8,810 nt of DNA. Source: an uncultured Alistipes sp. Its GTDB lineage: Bacteria; Bacteroidota; Bacteroidia; Bacteroidales; Rikenellaceae. Both the position numbers and the translations under genes were made by a program. The notes under the pieces were generated by a model, which worked only from the letters and a program-made list of their open reading frames with translations, ran no database searches and had not been told where the DNA came from. Position 1 is the first letter of the stretch, and each line of letters opens with the position of its first letter. The stretch lies in NCBI GenBank assembly GCA_934754975.1, contig CAKVKI010000106.1:1-8810 (forward strand), in the 5' to 3' direction. Shown here piece by piece: positions 1 to 6,388 of the stretch.

Positions 1-199
1 ACCACATACTGGGCTAGATTTTACACCACAAATAAAAAAATGTCCAGACTGTGAATACAATTTTTATAGGAAATTTGTCGAAATGCCCGCATTTTTTTCT
101 ATTCTGTCCAATTTTTTCACGTAATCGTTTGGCGATATTTGGCAATCTCCATATTCTTCCGGCGGTTTTCCGCCGCTTTCCCGGCCTTTTTACCCGCTC
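1..199. other. AT-rich non-coding DNA upstream of the first gene
   Basis: No convincing gene is present on either strand. The left part is AT-rich with several A and T runs, unlike most of the window. At 81-94 a short stem (AAATG/CATTT, loop CCCG) runs into a T-run at 92-98, which could be a weak terminator for a gene left of the window. At 160-175 there is a perfect GC hairpin, CGGCGG/CCGCCG with a TTTT loop and no T-tract behind it. Both are visible by eye; their function is inference. The segment leads straight into the promoter at 200-228 and probably belongs to the same foreign block as the following gene. Confidence 0.4.
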
Positions 200-228
200 T
201 TGCCTTTTCTCCCGGCATGTGATATAAA
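200..228 (+). promoter_or_regulatory. Sigma-70/SigA-type promoter with extended -10
   Basis: The -35 box TTGCCT (200-205) is separated by exactly 17 nt from the -10 box TATAAA (223-228). A TG at 220-221 precedes the -10 box by one base, giving the extended -10 form TGnTATAAA. Transcription should begin near 235, leaving a leader of about 75 nt. This is standard Firmicutes or enterobacterial promoter grammar. It is not the TTTG / TAnnTTTG grammar seen at 1370, 6352 and 8047 in this same window, which supports a different origin for the left end. Confidence 0.65.
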
Positions 229-273
229 ATATGGTATTGTGCACCGGACGCGCCGCCTGCGCGCCGGTCCCAT

Positions 274-301
274 CCGCCCAGGTGCGGGCGGAGAATGGAG
301 G
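274..301 (+). promoter_or_regulatory. GC hairpin followed by a strong ribosome binding site
   Basis: A Shine-Dalgarno sequence GGAGG lies at 297-301, 8 nt before the ATG at 310. This decides the start in favour of 310 over an in-frame ATG at 295 that overlaps the Shine-Dalgarno itself. Just upstream, CCGCCC (274-279) pairs with GGGCGG (286-291) around a 6-nt loop, ending 5 nt before the GGAGG. Such a stem could modulate ribosome access, but that is inference. The other genes in the window have no comparable site. Confidence 0.65.
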
Positions 302-309
302 ATTTATTT

Positions 310-1329
310 ATGTTCGATATGCCCAACCGCGCCGAGTTAAAGCAGCAGGCCCGGGAGCTGCTGCAGACGGCGCAGGTCTCTCCCAAGGGCCTCACCGCCC
401 TTTACTGCGGTCTGACCCTGGTTTTGAATCTGTTGGACTACTTCGCCGGCAGTCTCATCCCCGGCGGCGCGCCGGAGGTCCTCACCACCTTCGTCTCCAT
501 CTTCACCAACCTGGCCGGGTGGATCCTGGCCGCCGGCTTTACCCTCTACTGCATGGGCATCCGCCGGCACGAGGTGACGGAGTACGGCACTTTGTTCGAC
601 GACTTCTCCTTCACCGGCAAGATCATTGCCCTGAACTTCGTGATGAGCTTCTTCATTTTACTGTGGTCCATGCTCTTCGTGGTCCCCGGCATCATCGCCT
701 ATTACCGCTACAGCTTCGCCCTGTATAACCTGTATGACAATCCGGGCCTGAATATTATGGAAGCCCTGGAAATGAGCAAGCAGCAGACCCGGGGCTGGAA
801 GCTGGAGCTTTTGAAGCTGGATCTGAGCTACCTGGGCTGGGCGCTGCTGAGCCTGCTGCCCGAGGTGCCCAATGCCTATGGCCGCGGCGCGTGGGCGATC
901 GTTATGGTGGTGGTGATGGCGCCGTTGTTCGAAGAGGTGATTTTCCGCGGCGTACTGCTCGAGTCGACGCGCGCCAAATACGGCGTGATGGTCGCATGGC
1001 TGGTTTCGTCGGCTATTTTCGGCATCGTGCATGTGCATCCGACCGTGGCGGTGAACGCCTTTGCCATCGGTCTTGTACTCGGATTTATCTATATGCGAAC
1101 CGACTCGCTCTGGTCCACGATCATACTCCATGCCGTCAATAACGGAATCGCCTATCTGGCGCTGGTCACCGGGCACGGCAATGCCATGCTGATCGACCTG
1201 GTCGGCAGCAGGACGCTCTATGTGCTGATTTATATCGGTGCGTTGGCCGTCTTCGCCGTTTCGGGTTACATGATGCTCCTTGCGCTGCGGCGCCTGAAAG
1301 CCGAGGATAAAAATCGGGCGGCGGCGTAA
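310..1329 (+). CDS. Chimeric membrane protein: DUF975-type N-terminus joined to CPBP (Abi/CAAX) protease core
   Basis: This is a 339-residue membrane protein made of two unlike halves. Residues 1-~183 match what I know of Firmicutes DUF975 proteins: a start like MPNRAELKQQAR, several hydrophobic helices, a VVPGIIAYYRYSFA stretch near 120-135, and a late LLKLDLSYLGW signature near 165-177. Residues ~195-339 are the core of a CPBP-family intramembrane protease, with EEVIFR (E208, E209, R213), FxxxH (F237, H241) and HxxxN (H274, N278) intact. CPBP members act as prenyl-protein proteases, bacteriocin self-immunity proteins or membrane-protein anchors; the role here is unknown. The usual N-terminal helices of a CPBP protein are missing and replaced by DUF975. 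Serine codons change across the joint (no TCG in ten before, five TCG in seven after). I favour an artificial or very recent junction near 855-900 over a natural fusion. The start follows the GGAGG at 297-301. Confidence 0.6.
   Translation: MFDMPNRAELKQQARELLQTAQVSPKGLTALYCGLTLVLNLLDYFAGSLIPGGAPEVLTTFVSIFTNLAGWILAAGFTLYCMGIRRHEVTEYGTLFDDFSFTGKIIALNFVMSFFILLWSMLFVVPGIIAYYRYSFALYNLYDNPGLNIMEALEMSKQQTRGWKLELLKLDLSYLGWALLSLLPEVPNAYGRGAWAIVMVVVMAPLFEEVIFRGVLLESTRAKYGVMVAWLVSSAIFGIVHVHPTVAVNAFAIGLVLGFIYMRTDSLWSTIILHAVNNGIAYLALVTGHGNAMLIDLVGSRTLYVLIYIGALAVFAVSGYMMLLALRRLKAEDKNRAAA
855..900 (+). other. Probable junction between DNA of two phyla inside one reading frame
   Basis: DUF975-like sequence can be followed to about LLKLDLSYLGWALLS (codons ending at 852). 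CPBP-like sequence is clear from about AIVMVVVMAPLFEEV (895 onward). The residues between, LLPEVPNAYGRGAW, cannot be assigned with confidence. The reading frame is kept. I see no insertion sequence, inverted repeat or attachment-like sequence at the joint. The exact breakpoint cannot be placed by eye. Confidence 0.5.
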
Positions 1330-1369
1330 TAATCTGGGCAGGGGCTGCGTTAGTTACGAGTAAAAACTG

Positions 1370-1377
1370 TATCTTTG
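1370..1377 (+). promoter_or_regulatory. Bacteroidetes-type -7 promoter element TATCTTTG
   Basis: TATCTTTG fits the Bacteroidetes housekeeping sigma -7 consensus TAnnTTTG. It lies 11 nt before the ATG at 1389, so the transcript would begin only a few bases ahead of the start codon and be almost leaderless. No clear TTTG-like -33 element is found at the usual spacing. It would drive the three-gene envelope operon at 1389-6163. Confidence 0.55.
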
Positions 1378-1388
1378 TCCTCCGGATT

Positions 1389-2267
1389 ATGAATTTGCGA
1401 GCGAAAATAGCAGTCGTGGCGGTTTCGGTTTTTCTGGCGGGCTGCCGGGAGATGCCGGGCTATTTCGCCAGCGATACGACGCTGGCGCGCGCCGGCGGCA
1501 ACCAGCTGCAGCTGCGCGATGTGGAGTCGGTGGTTCCCAAGGGAGTCACGGGCGAAGACAGCGCGGCGTTCATGAAGGTATATGTAGACCGGTGGGTGCG
1601 CAAGCAGCTCAAGCTCAAAGAGGCCGAGACGCTTTTTTCGGCTTCGGGCGATGATATCGACAAGATGGTCGAGGAGTATCGTCAGGCGTTGCTGATCCGC
1701 AAACTGAACCAGCTGTATGTGGACCGGAGTATCGACACGACGTTTACCGACGACGAGATTACGGCCTATTACAATGCGCACAAAGCCGATTTCCGGCTCG
1801 ACCGCACATTGGTCAAGGGGCGGATCGTGCAGTTCGGCGAGGGCTATCGCCAGGTACGGAAGCTGAAAGAGCTGATGGGGGCGAAGTCCGCGGCCCAGCA
1901 GCAGGATTTTCGGGATATCTGCGAGAAAAATAACTTTACGGTCACCGATTTCCGGGAACAGTGGGTCGATTTTCCCGAGTTCCTGAGTTTCCTGCCGACG
2001 CTCAGATCGCAGAATTATAATTCGGTGCTGTCGTCGAACGCCGTGCAGGAGATGCGCGACAGCCATTCGTACTATTATTTCCAGATCGACGCCGTGCGGC
2101 GCGAGGGCGAGCCTATTCCTCTCGAACGCCTGAGGAGTACGATCCGCCGCATCCTCTTCAACCAGCGACAGGGCGAGATCATCCGCAGCCACGAGGAGGA
2201 ACTTTACAACCGCGCCGTGGAGAACGGAGAGGTGAAGATTTTCGAAAATACAAACGATAAAGAATAA
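1389..2267 (+). CDS. SurA N-domain-like periplasmic lipoprotein (peptidyl-prolyl isomerase family, no clear parvulin domain)
   Basis: This 292-residue protein is probably an envelope chaperone that acts with the SurA-like protein encoded 4 nt downstream. Residues 1-18 are a lipoprotein signal peptide ending in a lipobox FLAGC, with the lipidated Cys at position 19. The residues after it (REMP) show no acidic surface-export signal, so a periplasm-facing position is likely. Residues ~25-135 are helical and resemble the SurA/PpiD N-terminal chaperone region, including WVRKQLKLKEAE and DDEITAYYNAHKADF. The following part (~136-260) sits where a parvulin domain would be, but I cannot see the parvulin signature (YSxDxxSxxxGG or FGxHII), so it is either degenerate or absent. 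Similar proteins precede the SurA-like gene in Bacteroidales and are often annotated as peptidyl-prolyl isomerases. The ATG is 11 nt after the TATCTTTG element; no Shine-Dalgarno is obvious, as is common in Bacteroidetes. Confidence 0.75.
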   Translation: MNLRAKIAVVAVSVFLAGCREMPGYFASDTTLARAGGNQLQLRDVESVVPKGVTGEDSAAFMKVYVDRWVRKQLKLKEAETLFSASGDDIDKMVEEYRQALLIRKLNQLYVDRSIDTTFTDDEITAYYNAHKADFRLDRTLVKGRIVQFGEGYRQVRKLKELMGAKSAAQQQDFRDICEKNNFTVTDFREQWVDFPEFLSFLPTLRSQNYNSVLSSNAVQEMRDSHSYYYFQIDAVRREGEPIPLERLRSTIRRILFNQRQGEIIRSHEEELYNRAVENGEVKIFENTNDKE

Positions 2268-2271
2268 CGAA

Positions 2272-3678
2272 ATGTTGAAAAAAGGTATAATGGCGGCAGC
2301 TTTCGCCGTACTCGCTGCGGGGGCGTTCGCCCAGAAGCAGCAGGTGATGCTCGACAAGGTGGTCGCCGTCGTGGGCTCTTCCTCGATTCTCTATTCCGAA
2401 GTGGCGGATCATGCGCGCCAGCTCACGGCCCAGCGCCGTGCGGAGGGTTATACGTCCGACCGCGACCCGATGAACGAGGCGCTCGAAGCGCTGATGACCC
2501 AGAAACTGCTCTACAACCAGGCGCAGATCGACTCGGTGAAGATCAATGCCGGCGACATCGCTTCGCACGTCGAGGAACAGGTGCAGAACATGATCGAGAC
2601 CGAAGGGTCGATTCCCCAGCTCGAAGCCAAGCACCATATGGCCATTTTCAACATCCGCGAGAACATGCGCCAGCGTTACGAGGAGCAGTCCTATGCCAGC
2701 TCCATGCAGAACGAAGTCGTAAGCAAGGTTACGGTCATTCCGGGCGAAGTCGAGCGTTTCTACAAGTCGATCGACAAGGACAGCCTGCCTACCATCGCCG
2801 AACAGTACGTCTACGCGCAGATCACCCGTTTCCCCAAGTCGATCACGCAGGCCAAACAGCGTACGCGCGAGCGCCTGCTGGATATGCGCGAACGCGTGAT
2901 CACGGGCAAGGCCAAATTCGAGAACCTGGCCCGCATGTATTCGCAGGACCCCGGTACGATGATGCGCGGCGGCGAGATGGACCCCGCGACGCTCGCCAGT
3001 CTCGACTCGTCGTTCGCCGCGGCGCTCGAAAACATGAAGCCCGGGCAGATTTCGGAGGTCGTCGAGTCGCAGTTCGGTTTCCATATCATTCAACTGCTCG
3101 ACAAGCGGGGCAGTCTCTATCACTTCCGCCACATCCTGCTGCGCCCGGTCTATACGATGGACGAACTTATGGAGGGCACGCGCTTCCTGGACAGCATCGC
3201 CAACCTGATCCGTGCGGATTCGATCACATTCGAAAAAGCCGCTTTGCAGTACTCCGACGACGCGACGTCGAAGATGAACGGCGGTATCGTTTCGAACCAC
3301 GACATTCTGGAGCGGTTCAGCGCTTTCGACGCCAAGCTGACCGTGACGAAATTCCTGCGCGAGGACTTCGCGCACTTCAACGCGCTCAACGATTATAACG
3401 CGCTCGTGCGGCTGAAGCCCGGCGAGGTGTCGGAGGCTTTCCTGACCGAGGACATCATGGGCAACCAGCTGGCCAAGATCGTCAAACTCGTGGAAATCAT
3501 TCCGACGCACGTGGCGTCGCTCAACGAGGATTACCTCCGTCTGGAGGAGATGGCCCTTAACGCCAAGCAGGAAAAAGTCTTTAAGGACTGGCTGTCGAAG
3601 AAGATCGAAGCCATGTATGTCTACATCGATCCCGAGTTCCGCGGCGGAGCGTTCGAGAACAAACACTGGGTGAAGTAA
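2272..3678 (+). CDS. surA: SurA-like periplasmic peptidyl-prolyl isomerase/chaperone with two parvulin domains
   Basis: This 468-residue protein is predicted to escort unfolded outer-membrane proteins across the periplasm and to isomerise Xaa-Pro bonds. Residues 1-20 form a Sec signal peptide with an AFA|Q cleavage site. Residues ~22-175 are the chaperone N-domain, beginning LDKVVAVVGSSSILYSEV as in SurA. Parvulin domain 1 spans ~176-280 and carries a good signature: ENLARMYSQDPGTMMRGGEMD, then VVESQFGFHIIQLLDKR. Parvulin domain 2 spans ~283-405, beginning FRHILLRP, with EKAALQYSDDATSKMNGGIV, but its end is less canonical. Residues ~415-450 form the C-terminal helical part that packs on the N-domain in SurA. 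Length and order fit SurA (E. coli SurA is 428 residues). It starts 4 nt after the upstream lipoprotein stop and ends 4 nt before the OstA-like gene, so all three are very likely co-transcribed. The role is well supported by architecture; orthology to proteobacterial SurA is an inference. Confidence 0.88.
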   Translation: MLKKGIMAAAFAVLAAGAFAQKQQVMLDKVVAVVGSSSILYSEVADHARQLTAQRRAEGYTSDRDPMNEALEALMTQKLLYNQAQIDSVKINAGDIASHVEEQVQNMIETEGSIPQLEAKHHMAIFNIRENMRQRYEEQSYASSMQNEVVSKVTVIPGEVERFYKSIDKDSLPTIAEQYVYAQITRFPKSITQAKQRTRERLLDMRERVITGKAKFENLARMYSQDPGTMMRGGEMDPATLASLDSSFAAALENMKPGQISEVVESQFGFHIIQLLDKRGSLYHFRHILLRPVYTMDELMEGTRFLDSIANLIRADSITFEKAALQYSDDATSKMNGGIVSNHDILERFSAFDAKLTVTKFLREDFAHFNALNDYNALVRLKPGEVSEAFLTEDIMGNQLAKIVKLVEIIPTHVASLNEDYLRLEEMALNAKQEKVFKDWLSKKIEAMYVYIDPEFRGGAFENKHWVK

Positions 3679-3682
3679 AACC

Positions 3683-6163
3683 GTGCGCAGGCTTCTATCC
3701 ATAGCGGTCGTCGCATTGGCCGCCGGCAGTGTGATTTTCGCCCGCGGCGGGATGCAGGCGCCTGAAGCGGAGCAGCCGGCCGAAAAGAAACTCATCGACC
3801 TCAAGTCGGACAACATGGGACCTGTGGCTCCGGGCGATTCGGTGATTTTTCTGGTGGGCAACTTCGCCGCGCAGCACAACGGCGCCGTCATTACGTGCGA
3901 CAGCGCCGTCCGTTATTCGGATATGCGCATCGAGTTTTTCGGCAATGTCCTGATCAACAAAAATACGACCTATATTTACGGAGACCGCGCCGAATACAAC
4001 GGCGAGGTGAATGAAGCCCGTGTCTTTTCGGATATCGTCAAGGTGGTCGATGAGGATGCTACGCTCTATACCTATGAATTCGTTTTCAACACGAAAGAGA
4101 ACATCGGCGAATTCGGCGGAGGCGGCGTGCTGCTCAACCGCGACAGCCGGCTGGAGTCGGTGCGCGGATACTACTATGCCAACAACAAAGAGCTGATATG
4201 CGTCGACCGGGTCGAAATGCGCAACGACGAATACGAATTGAAGGGCGACTCGGTGGTCTACAACATGGCTACCGACAACGCCTTTTTCTTTAAACATACC
4301 AATATCTGGAACAAGGACGGCGACTATCTGTATGCCGACCGCGGCGCATACCGGAAAGCCGACTCGCTTTACAAGGTGACCAGCAACGGTTACGTGCTGA
4401 CCGACAAGCAGGAGATGTGGAGCGACAGCATTGATTTTTACCGGGCCGAAGATCACATAATCCTCTGGCGCGATATTCAGATCGACGATACGGAGCATAA
4501 AGTACTCGCCTTCGGCGATTACGGCGAATATTGGAAGGAGCCGGGAAACGCATTCCTCACACGCCGCCCTTCGATCGTGAGCTATGACCTCTCGCAGGGC
4601 GATTCGCTCTTTATGCGGGCCGATTCGATGTTCCTATTTACGATCGACGAGAATGCGGAACGCAGGGCCGCAGAAGCTGCCGCTGCCGATTCGCTGGCCC
4701 GTTCGGCCGATTCGCTGGCGCAGTCCGGTCCCGACTCGCTGGCGCATGTTTCCGGCGGACCTGACGTCCCGGCCGATTCGCTGGGACAGCCCTTGCCCGG
4801 GCGCAGGCCCCGGGGCGGAGATGCCGCCGATTCGCTGGGAACCGTCGGTCCCGTACCCGATTCATTGGCGGCCAGCGGAGCCGATTCGCTGCATACCGCG
4901 CCGTCGCCCCTCGATTCGTTGGGCGGACCCGCTCCTGTCGATTCGCTGGCGAACGCTGCCGATACGCTGACCGTAGCCCAGCGCAAAGCCATGCTGAAAG
5001 AGGCGGCGAAGAAAGCCAAGGCCGAGAAGAAGGCGGCCGCCGCCAAAGAGAAAAAGAAGAAGCTGGACGAGATCGCCGCCCGGCGCAAAGAGAAAATGAC
5101 GGCCAAACTGCTAGAGCAGAAGGAGCGCGAGGAAGCCCGGCTTGCCGCGCGCCGCCTAAAGGCGGAATCGAAGCTCAAAGCCCGCCAGGCCCGTGCGATG
5201 CGCAAAGGACGGATGATTCAGATCGATTCGACGGCGCTGCGCGAACTGGATTCGCTGATCGTACTCAATATGGCCGAACAGGATTCGCTGCTCAACCTGC
5301 TGGTCGATTCGCTGCTGACCGACACGGCGGCGATGGCGATCGCACCCGATTCGATCGACTCGCTGGCTGCGCCCCGCGACAGCATATACCGTCTGCTGAA
5401 GGGTTTCCGGAATGTGAAGATTTACCGTTCGGATTTCCAGACCGTGTGCGATTCGATGACGGCGATCAGTACCGACTCGACGATCCACCTCTACATCAAT
5501 CCCGTGTTGTGGAACGAGAACAATCAGATTACCTCCGACGTGATGGATATCTTCACCGAGAACCAGCAGCTCACGCGGGCCGAGTTTATCGGCAGTCCGA
5601 TGATGGTCAGCCAGCTCGATACCACGCACTACAACCAGGTGGCGGGCAAGACCATGACGGCTTATTTCTTCAACAACCAGATTTACCGCAACGATGTGAA
5701 CGGCAATGCCGAGACGATCTATTACATGCAGGACGGCGAACCTGTCGAGATCACGATGATGGGCGTCATCGAAAGCGGCGAGATATCGTTCTTTATCGAA
5801 GATAAGCAGGTGGTGCAGATCACCTATCGCGGCGACCCGGTCTATAATTTTTACCCGATGAACAAGATTCCGCCTACGCAGGATATACGGCTCAAAGGGT
5901 TCAAATGGGAAGGAGAGCGGCGGCCTGTGCAGGCCGAAGTCTTCGACCGGCGGATACGTCCTTCGGAACGCGAACAGCGTTCGGAACTGCGGCACCCCGA
6001 GTTCCCGATCATGCTGCGTATCGACGACCACAAGAAGCGTTTGATCGAACAGCGCCGCTGGACCGACCGCAACGACCAGGTCGATGCCGCGACGGTCGAG
6101 TGGATGCACTCGCTGGGCTATGAAGTCGGCCAGCCGCGCAGCACGGAGACGCCTGCGGAATAG
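3683..6163 (+). CDS. OstA/LptA-like lipopolysaccharide-transport protein with long repeat and coiled-coil insertion
   Basis: This 826-residue secreted protein uses a GTG start; the upstream in-frame codon is a stop at 3671-3673 and the first in-frame ATG is codon 24, inside the mature protein. Residues 1-~20 are a signal peptide. Residues ~35-325 form an OstA-like beta-jellyroll region, with repeated short strands and the phrase NGAVITCDSAVRYSD at 66-80. Residues ~336-429 are a low-complexity stretch of recurring DSL motifs. Residues ~432-512 are a Lys/Ala/Glu/Arg-rich helix resembling the helical domain of TolA. More DSL motifs follow to ~560. Residues ~566-720 return to OstA-like strands. 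The C-terminal ~100 residues are charged. OstA/LptA proteins bind lipid A and bridge the inner- and outer-membrane parts of the LPS export machine. I recall Bacteroidetes OstA-like proteins as usually several hundred residues shorter; the extra length lies in the central insertion. Its place directly behind the SurA-like gene matches an outer-membrane assembly role. Confidence 0.8.
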   Translation: MRRLLSIAVVALAAGSVIFARGGMQAPEAEQPAEKKLIDLKSDNMGPVAPGDSVIFLVGNFAAQHNGAVITCDSAVRYSDMRIEFFGNVLINKNTTYIYGDRAEYNGEVNEARVFSDIVKVVDEDATLYTYEFVFNTKENIGEFGGGGVLLNRDSRLESVRGYYYANNKELICVDRVEMRNDEYELKGDSVVYNMATDNAFFFKHTNIWNKDGDYLYADRGAYRKADSLYKVTSNGYVLTDKQEMWSDSIDFYRAEDHIILWRDIQIDDTEHKVLAFGDYGEYWKEPGNAFLTRRPSIVSYDLSQGDSLFMRADSMFLFTIDENAERRAAEAAAADSLARSADSLAQSGPDSLAHVSGGPDVPADSLGQPLPGRRPRGGDAADSLGTVGPVPDSLAASGADSLHTAPSPLDSLGGPAPVDSLANAADTLTVAQRKAMLKEAAKKAKAEKKAAAAKEKKKKLDEIAARRKEKMTAKLLEQKEREEARLAARRLKAESKLKARQARAMRKGRMIQIDSTALRELDSLIVLNMAEQDSLLNLLVDSLLTDTAAMAIAPDSIDSLAAPRDSIYRLLKGFRNVKIYRSDFQTVCDSMTAISTDSTIHLYINPVLWNENNQITSDVMDIFTENQQLTRAEFIGSPMMVSQLDTTHYNQVAGKTMTAYFFNNQIYRNDVNGNAETIYYMQDGEPVEITMMGVIESGEISFFIEDKQVVQITYRGDPVYNFYPMNKIPPTQDIRLKGFKWEGERRPVQAEVFDRRIRPSEREQRSELRHPEFPIMLRIDDHKKRLIEQRRWTDRNDQVDAATVEWMHSLGYEVGQPRSTETPAE
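4685..4972 (+). repeat. Imperfect in-gene repeat encoding Asp-Ser-Leu motifs
   Basis: Within the OstA-like gene the 10-mer GATTCGCTGG and close variants (GACTCGCTGG, GATTCATTGG, GATTCGTTGG, GATACGCTGA) recur at irregular spacing of roughly 18-60 nt, usually preceded by GCC or CCC. They encode ADSLA-like units, ten between codons 335 and 430: nine DSL and one final DTL. Spacer residues are mostly Gly, Pro, Ala and Ser. Further GATTCGCTG copies occur at ~5249-5312 and a GACTCGCTG at ~5357. The spacing is always in frame, which points to protein-level repeats and not to a mobile or CRISPR array. Such near-identical short units can expand or contract by slippage. Confidence 0.75.
4976..5215 (+). 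other. Segment encoding a TolA-like charged alpha-helix
   Basis: Codons ~432-512 of the OstA-like gene encode an almost uninterrupted Lys/Ala/Glu/Arg stretch with phrases such as KEAAKKAKAEKKAAAAKEKK and KEREEARLAARRLKAESKLK. There is no proline or glycine until its end at about RKGRM. This predicts one long charged helix, about 12 nm if fully helical (80 residues at 0.15 nm). It separates the two OstA-like parts of the protein. The composition resembles the periplasm-spanning helix of TolA; a shared function is inference. Confidence 0.6.
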
Positions 6164-6351
6164 CGGCGGGAGGACCGGGTTGCGTCGGATAAGGCGGCGG
6201 CCGCTGCCGGGAGGAAACCGTGCGATAGGCCGCGCCTGATTTTGCGGAGCCAGCCCCGGTTTTAGCCGGCCCGTTGTGCGGGGCGTCTGTTCCGACTGTA
6301 AAAACAACACGATACAAAGGTGAAAAGCGAAGAACTTTTCGCCTTTTGTGT
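6164..6351. other. Intergenic region after the envelope operon, with GC-rich hairpins
   Basis: No gene is supported between the OstA-like stop and the transporter promoter. Two hairpins can be drawn. At 6193-6208, GGCGGC pairs with GCTGCC (one G-T) around GGCC. At 6253-6284, GCCCCG pairs with CGGGGC around a 20-nt loop that itself contains the palindrome GCCGGC. The second could end the operon transcript, but no T-run follows directly, so a terminator call is weak. The far end (6296-6350) turns AT-rich as the next promoter approaches. Confidence 0.35.
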
Positions 6352-6359
6352 TATTTTTG
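6352..6359 (+). promoter_or_regulatory. Bacteroidetes-type -7 promoter element TATTTTTG
   Basis: TATTTTTG matches TAnnTTTG and lies 29 nt before the ATG of the MFS transporter, placing the start of transcription near 6366 and giving a leader of about 23 nt. A convincing -33 TTTG at 19-21 nt upstream is not seen. It would drive the transporter/Nudix pair. Confidence 0.45.
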
Positions 6360-6388
6360 CAGCCGGTTACGGTTAATGTGATTTTTCT

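Noticed and set aside
75..105. Second promoter TTGTCG / TATTCT
   Set aside because: The spacing of 19 nt and the poor boxes make it much weaker than the one at 200-228.
295..309. Earlier in-frame ATG at 295 for the first gene
   Set aside because: The Shine-Dalgarno GGAGG at 297-301 would lie inside the coding region; the ATG at 310 is at ideal distance and gives the usual family beginning.
840..920. Mobile element or attachment site causing the joint
   Set aside because: No transposase, terminal inverted repeat, direct repeat or integrase is visible around the junction.
2179..3891. Long antisense open frame of 570 codons opposite the SurA-like gene
   Set aside because: It is the mirror of a well-supported gene in GC-rich DNA. 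Its product is rich in His, Arg, Leu and Val with no domain I recognise, as expected for a shadow frame.
4685..4972. Repeat array that might be CRISPR-like
   Set aside because: Units are only ~10 nt, spacing is irregular and always a multiple of three, and the array lies inside a conserved gene frame, so it encodes protein repeats.
6185..6196. Resemblance of GTCGGATAAGGC to enterobacterial REP sequences
   Set aside because: Only a short partial match without the paired arm; the surrounding genes are not enterobacterial, so it is chance.
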